Source of the DNA: JABDQW01 sp942492025
GTDB taxonomy: Bacteria; Pseudomonadota; Gammaproteobacteria; SZUA-229
Reading direction: 5' to 3'
Length of the DNA: 64,000 bases
Assembly (NCBI GenBank): GCA_942492025.1
Contig: CALODJ010000012.1
Location: 186,001-250,000 of the forward strand
Shown: positions 17,474-26,230 of the stretch, piece after piece
Layout of the letters: every line of letters begins with the position of its first letter
Numbering within the stretch: position 1 is the stretch's first letter
Made by a program: the position numbers and the translations under genes
Notes under the pieces: generated by a model
What the model was told of the DNA's origin: nothing
The model's database searches: none
The model's input: the letters and a program-made list of their open reading frames with translations, nothing else

Positions 17474-19009
17474 TTATGCTGCTTCGTCCGTTTCAGCTTC
17501 TGCATCGTCTTCATCACCCTGACCTTCAAGTATGATGGCATTGCTCACCAGCTGGTGAACACTGACGATTTGATCCATGGTCATGCCATAGTAGGGCAGG
17601 ACTTTCGTAAACTGTGATTTACAGATGGCGCATATCGCGGCCATATGTGTAACGCCTTTGTCTTCAATGACGTTCTTGAGGGCTTCCATTCTTGGGAGTG
17701 CGCCCTTGATGCGAAGTTCGATCAGGTCATCTGTCAGCAGACCGCCGCCGCCGCCACAACAGAAGGTGCTGTCATGAATGGTTTCCGGTGCCATGTCATA
17801 GAAGTTATTGCACACGGCCTTGATGACCTTGCGAGGAATCTCGAACTGGCTGCCCGGATATGAGCCGATACGCGATGCGCGTGCCACGTTACAGGAGTCG
17901 TGAAAGGTCAAGGTCATCCAGTCGTTTTCTGACTTGTCGATGTTGAGGATACCGCGATCCAGGCAGTCAGAGGTGAAATCGAGTATGTGCTGCGGCACCG
18001 GGTAGTTCGGATCAAGAAAGTCCCAGGGGCCGGCGAGCGTGTTCAGGAAGCTGTAGGCAACGCGCCAGGCGTGGCCGCATTCGCCAAAGATGATGCGTTT
18101 GACGCCGAGTTCCTTGGCGGCATCGCGTATACGCAGGGAAATTTCGCGCATGTTGTCGTAGTTGCCAATGAACAGCCCAAAGTTGGCCGCCTCTGAAGCC
18201 TTTGAACTCACCGTCCAGCTCACACCGGCAGCGTGGAAAACCTTGCCGTATCCGATCAGGCCGTCGACATGCGGTTCAGCGAAGAAGTCGGCCGACGGGG
18301 TCACCAGCAGTATATCGGCGCCTTTCTCATCGAGCGGGTAACGTACCTTGACGCCGGTATCTTCTTCGACTTCCTCTTCCAGGCCTTCCAGCGTATCTGC
18401 CAGCGCGGGCTCGGGCAGGCCCAGGTTGTTGCCGATCTTGTGGACTTTGCCGATGATTTCGTTTGAGTATTTCTGACCTTTGCCGATATGCGCGAGAATG
18501 TCACGCGCAGCCATGGTGACTTCCGCGGTATCGATGCCGTACGGGCAGAACACCGAGCAGCGGCGACATTCCGAGCACTGGTGGTAGTAGCTGTACATCT
18601 CATCGATGATTTCTTCGCTCAGATCGACAGCGCCAACCAGTTTGGGAAAGTGCTTGCCGGCGAAGGTGAAATAACGGCGATAGACCTTGCGCAACAGGTC
18701 CTGACGGGCAACAGGCATGTTTTTGGCATCACCGGTGCCGAGGAAGTAATGGCATTTGTCGGTACAGGCGCCACATTTGACGCAAATGTCCATGAACACC
18801 TGCAATGAGCGGTATTTTCCGAGCATTTCGCCGAGCTTGTCTATGAAAGTTTCTTTCCAGCCATCAATCAATTCGCCATCGCCGGGGAAGCCGAGCTGCT
18901 CCTGGAATTGCGCTTTAGCCAGGTATGGAGCGCTGTGCGACATGACGCCTTCCATCACGGTAGGAATCACAGGGAATTCATGCGTTTCCGGTATTTCGAA
19001 ATCAGCCAT
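17474..19009 (-). CDS. dsrK: DsrK, HdrD-like catalytic subunit
   Basis: The 511-residue cytoplasmic protein has two 4Fe-4S motifs (CVKCGACTDKC and CSECRRCSVFCP) and the HdrD-type non-cubane cysteine motifs (DSCNVAR, then CCGGGGGLL and later CAICKSQF). It is thought to reduce or oxidise the DsrC disulfide/trisulfide and hand electrons to the membrane through DsrM. It lies 47 bp downstream of dsrM. An acidic, low-complexity tail (EGQGDEDDAEAETDEAA) follows the last domain. Confidence 0.96.
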   Translation of the reverse strand: MADFEIPETHEFPVIPTVMEGVMSHSAPYLAKAQFQEQLGFPGDGELIDGWKETFIDKLGEMLGKYRSLQVFMDICVKCGACTDKCHYFLGTGDAKNMPVARQDLLRKVYRRYFTFAGKHFPKLVGAVDLSEEIIDEMYSYYHQCSECRRCSVFCPYGIDTAEVTMAARDILAHIGKGQKYSNEIIGKVHKIGNNLGLPEPALADTLEGLEEEVEEDTGVKVRYPLDEKGADILLVTPSADFFAEPHVDGLIGYGKVFHAAGVSWTVSSKASEAANFGLFIGNYDNMREISLRIRDAAKELGVKRIIFGECGHAWRVAYSFLNTLAGPWDFLDPNYPVPQHILDFTSDCLDRGILNIDKSENDWMTLTFHDSCNVARASRIGSYPGSQFEIPRKVIKAVCNNFYDMAPETIHDSTFCCGGGGGLLTDDLIELRIKGALPRMEALKNVIEDKGVTHMAAICAICKSQFTKVLPYYGMTMDQIVSVHQLVSNAIILEGQGDEDDAEAETDEAA

Positions 19010-19056
19010 TACTCAATGTTCCTGACAATAAGTTTGTGTCTTTGATTAGCGCTTTA

Positions 19057-19818
19057 TCAAGCATTTCTGCCGTCTTTAGCTTCAATTTCTGCACCCCACG
19101 GAGACAAGTGACGCACTTCGCGCGGATTGTCCACCTGGTAGCGGGTTGGAGAAAAGAACAGGCCCGGTGCGTGCAACAGTTTACTGATGGGGAAAATGAA
19201 ACTAAGGATCAGTACCAGTGTTAAATGTACCAGTAAGACCGTGTCCGAGGGCAGTGCCTGCCAGTCGAGCAGAAACAGGCCCATGATGAACGCTTTCAAC
19301 TGAACGATGTCGGTGTGTGCGACATAGCTCATCATCAGACCGCTGACAGCGATACCGATGATCAAAAGCAGCATCAGATAGTCTGAAGGCGAGGAGATGT
19401 AGCGAACGCGGTCAACAAAGATGCGCCTGCCGAGCAGGCCAAGTAAACCAACAACCATCGCGAAGCCTGCGTATTTACCAAAGCTTTGCACGACTTCCAG
19501 GCTTACGATGGGCCACAGAAAACTGTCCGGGCTGACCACATAACGCAAATGGCGGAAGAAAGCGAGCAGCAGGGCGACATGGAAGATCCAGCCAAACAGC
19601 CAGGTCCATTTAGTGGCTCTGAATAGGCTGTTGAAAAAAACAACTTCCGTTGTCAGGCGCCAGGCCACGCCGCTTTTGGTCAGCGGGGCCGGCGTTACAG
19701 GAATCTTGAGCGGCGCAGGCACACGTTTATATTGCAGCACTTTATTGGTAATGCCGCCAACCAATACTGCGATTGCAGCATAAAACAGTACGACATATAA
19801 AATACTAAGTGCATTCAT
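19057..19818 (-). CDS. dsrM: DsrM, NarI-like cytochrome b subunit
   Basis: The 253-residue membrane protein has five to six hydrophobic segments and histidines typical of diheme NarI-type subunits (e.g. LFGWIFHVALLLAFFRHLRY and VHLTLVLILSFIFPISKLLHA). It anchors DsrK and connects it with quinone. The N-terminus (MNALSILYVVLFYAAIAVLV) is itself a membrane helix. It lies 80 bp downstream of dsrC. Confidence 0.95.
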   Translation of the reverse strand: MNALSILYVVLFYAAIAVLVGGITNKVLQYKRVPAPLKIPVTPAPLTKSGVAWRLTTEVVFFNSLFRATKWTWLFGWIFHVALLLAFFRHLRYVVSPDSFLWPIVSLEVVQSFGKYAGFAMVVGLLGLLGRRIFVDRVRYISSPSDYLMLLLIIGIAVSGLMMSYVAHTDIVQLKAFIMGLFLLDWQALPSDTVLLVHLTLVLILSFIFPISKLLHAPGLFFSPTRYQVDNPREVRHLSPWGAEIEAKDGRNA

Positions 19819-19900
19819 TACTGAAGTGTCTCGCCTTGTTCAATTAATATTTGGTAACCCAGGGGGCCTGTGTAAAAGACCCCCTGTACTCGGTCAGGTG

Positions 19901-20233
19901 CTATACACAACCTGTGGGCTTGGGAAGACCGGCGTATTTACACGCCTGCTTGCCCGGGCCGTATGGGAACAGTTCGTACAGGTACTTGCTGTTACCTTTT
20001 TCTTTACCCAGCTTCTTACCAACTGCTTTAGTCAATACGCGTACAGCGGGTGCGATCTGGTATTCTTCGTAGTATTCACGCAGGAAGTTAATGATTTCCC
20101 AATGATCACTGCTGAGTTCTACGTCTTCAGCTTTGGCCATAACTTCAGCCACAGCTGGCTCCCATTCATTCAGGTTGGCCAGGTAACCCTCTTCGTCTAC
20201 TTCAAGACTTTTACCGTTTACTTCGATAGGCAT
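19901..20233 (-). CDS. dsrC: DsrC, sulfur-carrier protein with both catalytic cysteines
   Basis: The 110-residue protein ends GKQACKYAGLPKPTGCV, with Cys98 and Cys109 ten residues apart, the two redox cysteines of true DsrC. The helical core (HWEIINFLREYYEEYQIAPA) matches the DsrC/TusE fold. It carries the sulfur atom as a trisulfide substrate for DsrAB and DsrMK. It follows dsrH by 41 bp. A divergent paralogue lacking this pattern is at 26231. Confidence 0.98.
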   Translation of the reverse strand: MPIEVNGKSLEVDEEGYLANLNEWEPAVAEVMAKAEDVELSSDHWEIINFLREYYEEYQIAPAVRVLTKAVGKKLGKEKGNSKYLYELFPYGPGKQACKYAGLPKPTGCV

Positions 20234-20274
20234 GATGTGCGCTCCTCGTTGAGAACGAATTAAAAAATTAATAT

Positions 20275-20577
20275 TTAAAGCCAGGCGTGTACTTTGTCGT
20301 GCTCGGCCACTAAATCCACAAAACCGTCGTAATCAACGACTTTGATTCCATCGGCGATTTTGCCTTCAACGCCACGGGCCTTTGCATCAGGACCAAGAAC
20401 CGCGAAGGTAACGCCATCAGCGTTTGCAATTGCTTCAGCAGGCTGGGTGCCGGTTGTCGCTGCATAAACACCGTCCTCGAATAGCAGAACAGTCGAGCCA
20501 CTCTTGGCAAGACCAAGGCAGTCATCTAATGAAGTGCTACTGAAAGGAGATTTGTTTACTGTATGTAAGGTTGTCAT
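20275..20577 (-). CDS. dsrH: DsrH, sulfur-relay subunit
   Basis: The 100-residue product of the TusB/DsrH family starts at ATG 20577 (AGGGGA upstream; a TTG at 20583 is also in frame). It has one cysteine, Cys20 in LDDCLGLAKSG, at the position conserved in DsrH. With DsrE and DsrF it makes the DsrE2F2H2 hexamer that passes sulfur to DsrC. Confidence 0.95.
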   Translation of the reverse strand: MTTLHTVNKSPFSSTSLDDCLGLAKSGSTVLLFEDGVYAATTGTQPAEAIANADGVTFAVLGPDAKARGVEGKIADGIKVVDYDGFVDLVAEHDKVHAWL

Positions 20578-20587
20578 ATTCAATCCC

Positions 20588-20989
20588 CTAGAAACTCAAG
20601 ACAACATCTTGATCATCAATAACGTCGGCGAGCTCAGAACGGTTGACAAGACGTATCGAATCTTTTTCAGCCCAGTCTTCATCTTCGTCTTCCCAGGTCA
20701 GATGCTGAAGGTCATCCAGTGTCAGACCACGCTCTTCCAGAGACTCTTTTTCGACGTAAATTTTGTTGACGTCGTAATCGCCCAGAGCAGCGTAGGTCGG
20801 CGAGAAGTTCTTCATACCGATGCCATCGGTGTTTTGACCCTTGGCGAGCTGATAGACGCCGTCACCAATGAAAGCCAGACTGACGTCCTGCTCGAAAGCG
20901 GCGCCAATCAATACGACTTCCAGCGACTCCAGCGCATAGACGGTGCCGTAAGGGGCCCTGGTGTTCATGTACATGAATTTTTTTGCCAT
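20588..20989 (-). CDS. dsrF: DsrF, sulfur-relay subunit
   Basis: The 133-residue TusC/DsrF-family protein has the DsrE-like Rossmann fold (APYGTVYALESLEVVLIGAA, ALGDYDVNKIYVEKESLEE). It has no cysteine, which agrees with DsrF being structural in the DsrEFH hexamer. It sits between dsrE (12 bp) and dsrH (10 bp). Confidence 0.95.
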   Translation of the reverse strand: MAKKFMYMNTRAPYGTVYALESLEVVLIGAAFEQDVSLAFIGDGVYQLAKGQNTDGIGMKNFSPTYAALGDYDVNKIYVEKESLEERGLTLDDLQHLTWEDEDEDWAEKDSIRLVNRSELADVIDDQDVVLSF

Positions 20990-21001
20990 TAGATAATCCC
21001 C

Positions 21002-21394
21002 TTATCCCCCAAACGTAACCAGACGGTCGCATTCGATGCCGGCTTCAATCAGCTGACCCAGACCGGAAATGCGAAAACCTTCTGCGATGTTATTGGCATC
21101 CTTTCCCTGACGCTTGGCTTCATCCGCGTCCAACATACCGCGGCGCTGTGCAGCCGCGATACAGACGACGAGATCCAGATTGTGTTCTTTCTGCAATTCC
21201 TGCCACTGCTGGGTGATATTGCGGTCGTCCTGCGGTGGTACCGCAAGACGTGTCGCCGTATTCACACCGTCATGGTAGAAGAACACGCGGAATATTTCGT
21301 GCCCCTTGGCCAGCGCTGCTTTGGCGAACTGATAAGCAGAGTCAGATGCCTGGTGCTGGTAAGGGCCTTCGTTTATTTGGATTCCCAGTTTCAC
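21002..21394 (-). CDS. dsrE: DsrE, active subunit of the DsrEFH sulfur-transfer complex
   Basis: The 130-residue protein begins MKLGIQINEGPYQHQASDSA and carries the active Cys78 (LDLVVCIAAAQRRG), the same position as the sulfur-accepting cysteine of A. vinosum DsrE. It receives sulfur from TusA or a rhodanese and gives it to DsrC. It lies 15 bp after dsrB. Confidence 0.97.
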   Translation of the reverse strand: MKLGIQINEGPYQHQASDSAYQFAKAALAKGHEIFRVFFYHDGVNTATRLAVPPQDDRNITQQWQELQKEHNLDLVVCIAAAQRRGMLDADEAKRQGKDANNIAEGFRISGLGQLIEAGIECDRLVTFGG

Positions 21395-21409
21395 AATTTA
21401 ACCTTTGCC

Positions 21410-22483
21410 TCAGAAGCGGATGTGTGTTGAAGCGTTCAGGCTGTTGCGAGCGCCGCGCCAAGTATCAATATGGTATTTGGTAAATGGCAGGTTGGTCACC
21501 TCGAAGAAGCGGGGCCAGCCGATGCGCTCGATCCAGTCGTTGATGCGTTCCCAGTCCTTCGCGCCTTCCTTGTAGGCCTTCAGAATGCGCTTGACGATGG
21601 CGTTGGCTTCAGGCCAGCGCGGTGGATTGTTAGGAATACCGGCAGCAACAAGCTTCTGGAAGGTCGGCTTGCCGCGTGCATTGGAGTGGTTACCACCTAC
21701 CCAGATAGCCAGCTTGGTGTGCTCGGCGTCGTTGATCTGCATCGGCGGGCAGGGCGGGTAGCAGGCACCACAGCAGATGCATTTCTTCTCGTCAACTTCC
21801 AGAGAAGCCTTGCCGTTGACCATGGCCGGGCGAATAGCGGCTACCGGGCAGCGGGCAACAACAGACGGGCGTTCGCAGACATTGGAAACCAGGTCGTGGT
21901 TGATCTTGGGCGGCTTGGTGTGCTGAACGTTGATCGCGATATCACCCTGGCCGCCGCAGTTGATCTGGCAGCATGAAGTGGTGATATGTACGCGGTTCGG
22001 CATATTGTTTTCGCGGAACTCATCGATGAGTTCGTCCATCATGGACTTAACAACACCCGATGCATCAGTACCCGGGATGTCACAGTGTAACCAGCCCTGG
22101 GTATGAGAAATCATGGTTACAGAGTTCTTGGTGCCACCAACGATGAAGCCGGCATCTTCGATCGCCTTGATCAGCGGCTCGACCTTGGCTTCGTCGGCAA
22201 CCATGTACTCGACGTTGCTACGAATGGTGAAGTGGATGTAACCATCAGCATACTCGTCACCGATATCGCACAGCTTGCGCAGTGTGAAAATGTCGAGGAT
22301 ACGCTGAGTACCGACACGTACCGTCCAGATTTCGTCACCGCTGTAGCCAACGTGACGGAGTACACCGGGTTTTGGGTGCTCGTGGTATTTCCATGCGCCG
22401 TAGTTTTTGCGCATTACTGGATGCATGTACTGGAATGCGTCCGGACATCCGGATTCAATTGGCGAACGAGGTTTATCAGCCAT
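21410..22483 (-). CDS. dsrB: Reverse dissimilatory sulfite reductase, beta subunit
   Basis: The 357-residue protein has the siroheme/4Fe-4S ligands (TTSCCQINCGGQGD and CERPSVVARCP) and an inserted ferredoxin domain (CICCGACYPPCPPM). As half of the DsrA2B2 enzyme it oxidises DsrC-bound sulfur to sulfite. The Tyr/Arg rich start (FQYMHPVMRKNYGAWKYHEH) matches DsrB of the bacterial oxidative branch. It follows dsrA by 84 bp. Confidence 0.98.
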   Translation of the reverse strand: MADKPRSPIESGCPDAFQYMHPVMRKNYGAWKYHEHPKPGVLRHVGYSGDEIWTVRVGTQRILDIFTLRKLCDIGDEYADGYIHFTIRSNVEYMVADEAKVEPLIKAIEDAGFIVGGTKNSVTMISHTQGWLHCDIPGTDASGVVKSMMDELIDEFRENNMPNRVHITTSCCQINCGGQGDIAINVQHTKPPKINHDLVSNVCERPSVVARCPVAAIRPAMVNGKASLEVDEKKCICCGACYPPCPPMQINDAEHTKLAIWVGGNHSNARGKPTFQKLVAAGIPNNPPRWPEANAIVKRILKAYKEGAKDWERINDWIERIGWPRFFEVTNLPFTKYHIDTWRGARNSLNASTHIRF

Positions 22484-22567
22484 GGTTATTCCTCAAAAAA
22501 TATATTTAAGTTTTGTTAGAAAGGGGCCGCGGCCCCTTCCATGAGTTATATTACGTGCAATCTATGA

Positions 22568-23830
22568 TCAAGCAGCGGCTTCTTCGAGTTTGCGCTCGAA
22601 CCACTTCTCGGCTTCTTCGTCCCAGCCGTCCATGCGGATGTATGAACTCTGGCGCGGGTGAGCAACCATGTTCGGATCAACGTCCAGATCAAAATCAACA
22701 CCTTCGAGGAAGTTGACCAGACCGATACGCTCGATCATTTCACCGCAACGCTCGTGCTCGAGACCGTTCTCAGCCCAGAAGTCAATGATCTCTTCAGCCA
22801 TTTCGATCAGGTTTTCGTAGTCTTCCTCGGTTTCAAGCTTTTTGAACGGAACCACGACGGTACCCATCAGGTCACCGATCTTCAGTGTGCGTTTGCCGCC
22901 GATCAGGATGCTGACACCCTTGTCATCACCCGGATGCAGTGCTTTCGGCATCACGTTCAGGCAGTGCATGCAGCGCACGCAGTTGCGGTTGTCTACGGCC
23001 AGGGTGTCGTCGTCGTTCAGTGACAGCGCATTGGTCGGACAACGGGTAATCACGTTGTCAACAACGTACTGACGGCCCTTCTTGGCAACAAAGGCCTTGA
23101 CCTCTTCCTGGTCGACCTTCATGTCATCGCGCCAGGTGCCGATCACTGCGAAGTCAGCACGTTCGATCGCGTTCTGGCAGTCGTTCGGGCAGCCCGATAC
23201 CTTGAATTTGAATTTGTACGGCAGTGCGGGGCGGTGAACGTCATCGGTAAAGTTGTTGACCAGGTGACGGTGAATGCCGTGTTCGTTGGCGCAGGACATT
23301 TCACAACGTGAAGCACCGACGCAAGACATCGCGGTACGTACGCATGGACCGGCACCACCGAGGTCCCAGCCATACTCGTTGATTTCGTCAAAGAAATGCT
23401 GTGTGTTCTCGGTCGTCGTGCCGATGAACATGATGTTGCCTGTCTGACCGTGGAAGGTCTGAAGGCCGGAACCCCATTTTTCCCAGCTGTCACCCAGCTG
23501 ACGCAGCATGGCAGTGGTGTAGTGGTTGCCGGCAGGTGGCTGTACACGCAGGGTGTGGAATTCCTTGGATTCTGGGAATGCCGAACCGACTTCAGAGAAG
23601 CGCGGAATGATTCCGCCGCCATAACCAAATACGGAAACCGTACCGCCTTTCCAGTAACCCTTGCGGGTTTCGTAAGAGTGCTCCAACTGGCCGAGCAGGC
23701 TGCTGGTCATTTCCTGAATGCGCTCATCCGGATGTTCATCACGGAGCTTTTTGATACCTGAGATAAAGCTGGGCCAGGGGCCGTTTTCCAGCTCATCCAG
23801 CATGGGGGTTTCGTATATCTTTTTGGCCAT
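22568..23830 (-). CDS. dsrA: Reverse dissimilatory sulfite reductase, alpha subunit
   Basis: The 420-residue protein starts at ATG 23830 (MAKKIYETPMLDELENGPWP) with AGGAG upstream; an extra open stretch before it is not family-like. It has CVGASRCEMSC and SGCPNDCQNAIERADFAV for siroheme and the coupled cluster, and a ferredoxin insert (CVRCMHCLNVMP). It is the first gene of the dsr operon. Together with DsrL it marks oxidative sulfur metabolism. Confidence 0.98.
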   Translation of the reverse strand: MAKKIYETPMLDELENGPWPSFISGIKKLRDEHPDERIQEMTSSLLGQLEHSYETRKGYWKGGTVSVFGYGGGIIPRFSEVGSAFPESKEFHTLRVQPPAGNHYTTAMLRQLGDSWEKWGSGLQTFHGQTGNIMFIGTTTENTQHFFDEINEYGWDLGGAGPCVRTAMSCVGASRCEMSCANEHGIHRHLVNNFTDDVHRPALPYKFKFKVSGCPNDCQNAIERADFAVIGTWRDDMKVDQEEVKAFVAKKGRQYVVDNVITRCPTNALSLNDDDTLAVDNRNCVRCMHCLNVMPKALHPGDDKGVSILIGGKRTLKIGDLMGTVVVPFKKLETEEDYENLIEMAEEIIDFWAENGLEHERCGEMIERIGLVNFLEGVDFDLDVDPNMVAHPRQSSYIRMDGWDEEAEKWFERKLEEAAA

Positions 23831-24239
23831 GGGTCGTCTCCTATTGGCTGATCTGCTTGCAAGCAAGATTAGAATTGGGCGACAGATTCTAATCATAAAA
23901 GTTCTTATTCTCAATATCCCTTATAGAGGTATAAGGGTACTGAATTCACGTGGCGCAATTGTAGGGGGAGCGTGTAAAAGTCAGAATCCTACCCTTGGGA
24001 GGGCAGGCGCATTAGGCGTTATCTCCAAAGGGATAGTGATTTATCGTCGATCCTCATGGATTAAAAGCGTTGATCGAGAAAAGTATATTAAAAAACAATG
24101 ACATAGTAAAAAAGATCCATAATATACCCGTCAGGTAATGAGACTGATTATCAATGCGATTCTGATCATTTCTCTAAATCGTTCGGCACCCTATGGTGAT
24201 ATTGTAATTCCCGATCGATACGGGCATTCTGATCAGCCT
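23831..24239. promoter_or_regulatory. Divergent control region between dsrA and the TauD-like gene
   Basis: About 400 bp with no convincing gene separates two divergent units. It includes the palindrome at 23918-23937 and a second G/C-rich inverted stretch (CTACCCTTGGGAGGGCAGG) near 23988-24006. An open frame from 24138 merges with the dioxygenase gene but its first 34 codons are unlike the family, so I treat it as leader. Promoters of both units should lie here. Confidence 0.6.
23918..23937. promoter_or_regulatory. Palindrome in dsrA promoter, candidate NarL-type operator
   Basis: CCCTTATA and TATAAGGG are exact complements separated by GAGG. On the minus strand the overlapping heptamer TACCTCT agrees with the NarL consensus TACYYMT and TACCCTT beside it differs at one place. 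It lies about 90 bp upstream of the dsrA start. Binding by the NarL-type regulator at 9320 is an inference. Confidence 0.4.
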
Positions 24240-25172
24240 ATGACACAGATGAGAAGCAATCGCGTCTTGTTGTCCGCAGATACGGGCAGTCCATTTAATC
24301 TCGAGGATACTTCTGCCTATCAAACCTGGCGGCAGTGGAAGCTTGAACACAGGCCCGAGATTGGTGAGATGCTCGTGCCGCTGGAAAACCCTTTCGAGCT
24401 CAGAAAAACTGAGAAGTCGCGAATAGAGGATCTTTGTCGCCGGTGTAACGCAGTCGTATATAAGGTCTCCAGCGATTATCCAACGACGGATAAGGGGCTG
24501 GTGCATCAGCTCGGCTTACAGCTGGGATTGTCGCGCCTGGACGATAACTTGCGTGCCGACGAAGATGATATTACCAGCCTGACCGTGACCGAGCAGCAGG
24601 GAAATCAGTATATTCCCTACACCAACAGGCCGCTCAGCTGGCATACAGACGGTTATTACAATAGCCCGGAACACCAGGTGCGCGGTTTTATTCTGCATTG
24701 TGCCCAGCCTGCGGCAGCAGGTGGCGAGAACAGCCTGATCGATCACGAGATGGTCTACATCCGAATACGCGATCAGAATCCGGCATTTATCCGGGCGCTG
24801 ATGCACCCTGAGGCCATGACGATTCCGCCTAATGTCGATGCCGGCACAGAAATTCGCGGTGCCTGCACGGGGCCGGTTTTTTCGGTCGATGCGCTGACAG
24901 GCAGCCTGCACATGCGTTATTCAGCACGAAAGCATAATATAGTGTGGCGGGATGATGAACTCACCCGAGATGCTGCAGATCTAATTAGAAATGTACTTGA
25001 TATTAATGGAATCGCCTATAGATACAGGCTTGAAGCTGGTGAAGGTGTGATTTGCAACAACGTCCTGCACAAACGATCCGGGTTTAATGACAGTGCAGAC
25101 AACAAAAGGCTGATGTACCGTGCGCGTTATTATGACCGCGTTGCTGAGACAGGATTAAACCCGTCCGGCTGA
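24240..25172 (+). CDS. TauD/TfdA-like Fe(II)/2-oxoglutarate dioxygenase
   Basis: The protein of about 310 residues has the iron-binding LSWHTDGYYN (His-X-Asp) and the distal His in CNNVLHKRSGF, plus a C-terminal Arg region (KRLMYRARYYD) for 2-oxoglutarate, as in TauD/TfdA and gamma-butyrobetaine hydroxylase relatives. It would hydroxylate a small organic substrate, perhaps a sulfonate, but the substrate cannot be read. The start is uncertain: ATG 24240 or 24249; ATG 24138 would add 34 atypical residues. It is divergent from dsrA and leads a plus-strand cluster with the 63-aa, Cas6-like and DsrC-like genes. Confidence 0.8.
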   Translation: MTQMRSNRVLLSADTGSPFNLEDTSAYQTWRQWKLEHRPEIGEMLVPLENPFELRKTEKSRIEDLCRRCNAVVYKVSSDYPTTDKGLVHQLGLQLGLSRLDDNLRADEDDITSLTVTEQQGNQYIPYTNRPLSWHTDGYYNSPEHQVRGFILHCAQPAAAGGENSLIDHEMVYIRIRDQNPAFIRALMHPEAMTIPPNVDAGTEIRGACTGPVFSVDALTGSLHMRYSARKHNIVWRDDELTRDAADLIRNVLDINGIAYRYRLEAGEGVICNNVLHKRSGFNDSADNKRLMYRARYYDRVAETGLNPSG

Positions 25173-25199
25173 TCGGGCATCGACAAGCAGAGGTGAACT

Positions 25200-25391
25200 A
25201 TGTTGTGGCTGAGTGAGGTGATCATGCAGGGGCATGATATGCAGTCATTCGACGATCTGGTGACAGAACTGAAAAAGCGCGCCAAACAGGGCGAACTTTT
25301 TTTTCGCATGGATGTAAAGCCCCAGTTTCCGGATACGCCGGCCGACTGGGAAGACAAGCTGGAAGCGGCTTTTACATCGAGGCAGGAATGA
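25200..25391 (+). CDS. Small protein of unknown function in the dsr-divergent cluster
   Basis: The 63-residue protein (MLWLSEVIMQGHDMQSFDDL, then KKRAKQGELFFRMDVKPQFPD) has GAGGTGA about 5 nt before its ATG. It lies 27 bp after the dioxygenase gene and 25 bp before the Cas6-like gene, so co-transcription is likely. It has no cysteine or membrane helix and a helix-strand-helix pattern. The family is not recognised; small size and strong context argue for an accessory of its neighbours. Confidence 0.7.
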   Translation: MLWLSEVIMQGHDMQSFDDLVTELKKRAKQGELFFRMDVKPQFPDTPADWEDKLEAAFTSRQE

Positions 25392-25416
25392 ACAATCCAC
25401 TTAATACGGTGAACAT

Positions 25417-26121
25417 GTGCTCTGGGAAGAAAGTGACAAGCAGTTAAAACAAGATCTGGTGCCGGATGATGTGGTTGATCTGAGTTTCAAAATCAGGTGC
25501 AAACAGATTCCGACGACTCACGCTTATGAGCTGGCGCAGGCGCTGTACAAACTGTTGCCGTGGCTGGAAGGTGAACCGGAAATCGGAATTCATCAAATCC
25601 ACGGTGCAACCACAGGCAATGGCTGGGAGCGTCCTGCTGATGGTGAATTGATGCACCTGTCGAGGCGAGCCAAAATGCAGCTGCGCGTACCCAAAGACAA
25701 GATCGAAGACGCAAAGCAGATATCGGGTGAAACGCTCGATGTGGCAGGTTATTCAGTCGATGTAGGCGAGGCTAGCGTCAAGCTGCTGAATCCTGTTCAG
25801 ACCATCTTCTCACGATACATTATCGGCCCACAGCAACTGGATGAAGATCAGTTCGTCGAGTGGATGGCCACCGAGTTGAAGCAGCGAGATATTCACGTAC
25901 GCAAACTGCTTTGCGGTATCGGGCACAGAATTTCGACACCGGAGGGTGAAATCGAGACGCGCAGCGTGATGATCGCGGACCTGGACAAGGCGACTTCGCT
26001 CAGTTTACAGGAAACCGGTGTCGGGCCAGGCAGGCATCTTGGTTGCGGTATCTTCCTGCCACACAAGGGTATACGTGCCGTTGGTGAGACTGAGGATAAG
26101 TCTCATTTCACCGGCACCTGA
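25417..26121 (+). CDS. Cas6/Cmx6-like RAMP-fold protein without a CRISPR array
   Basis: The 234-residue protein starts at GTG 25417 (GGTGA 5 nt upstream). Its C-terminal glycine-rich loop, GVGPGRHLGCGIFLPHKG, has the pattern of the Cas6 RAMP G-rich loop, and the N-terminal half (DLSFKIRCKQIPTTHAYELA) fits a ferredoxin-like RAMP domain. It resembles proteins labelled Cas6/Cmx6 of subtype MYXAN, which I recall from sulfur-oxidiser genomes near dsr genes. No CRISPR repeats or other cas genes are in the window. A His in CGIGHRIST could serve as a catalytic residue. Processing of a non-CRISPR RNA is possible but unproven. Confidence 0.6.
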   Translation: MLWEESDKQLKQDLVPDDVVDLSFKIRCKQIPTTHAYELAQALYKLLPWLEGEPEIGIHQIHGATTGNGWERPADGELMHLSRRAKMQLRVPKDKIEDAKQISGETLDVAGYSVDVGEASVKLLNPVQTIFSRYIIGPQQLDEDQFVEWMATELKQRDIHVRKLLCGIGHRISTPEGEIETRSVMIADLDKATSLSLQETGVGPGRHLGCGIFLPHKGIRAVGETEDKSHFTGT

Positions 26122-26230
26122 TCTATCCCTTTCAGGTAGGGTGTCTGGAATCCTGCCTTGATCTGATTTATCATTCGCGCTCGAATTTTTTAGTCATCTT
26201 ATTTTGAGACAGATAAAAGGGTAAAACACT

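Noticed and set aside
24138..24239. N-terminal extension of the dioxygenase
   Set aside because: The first 34 residues are unlike the family and lie in the divergent promoter region; the ATG at 24240 or 24249 is preferred, though not proven.
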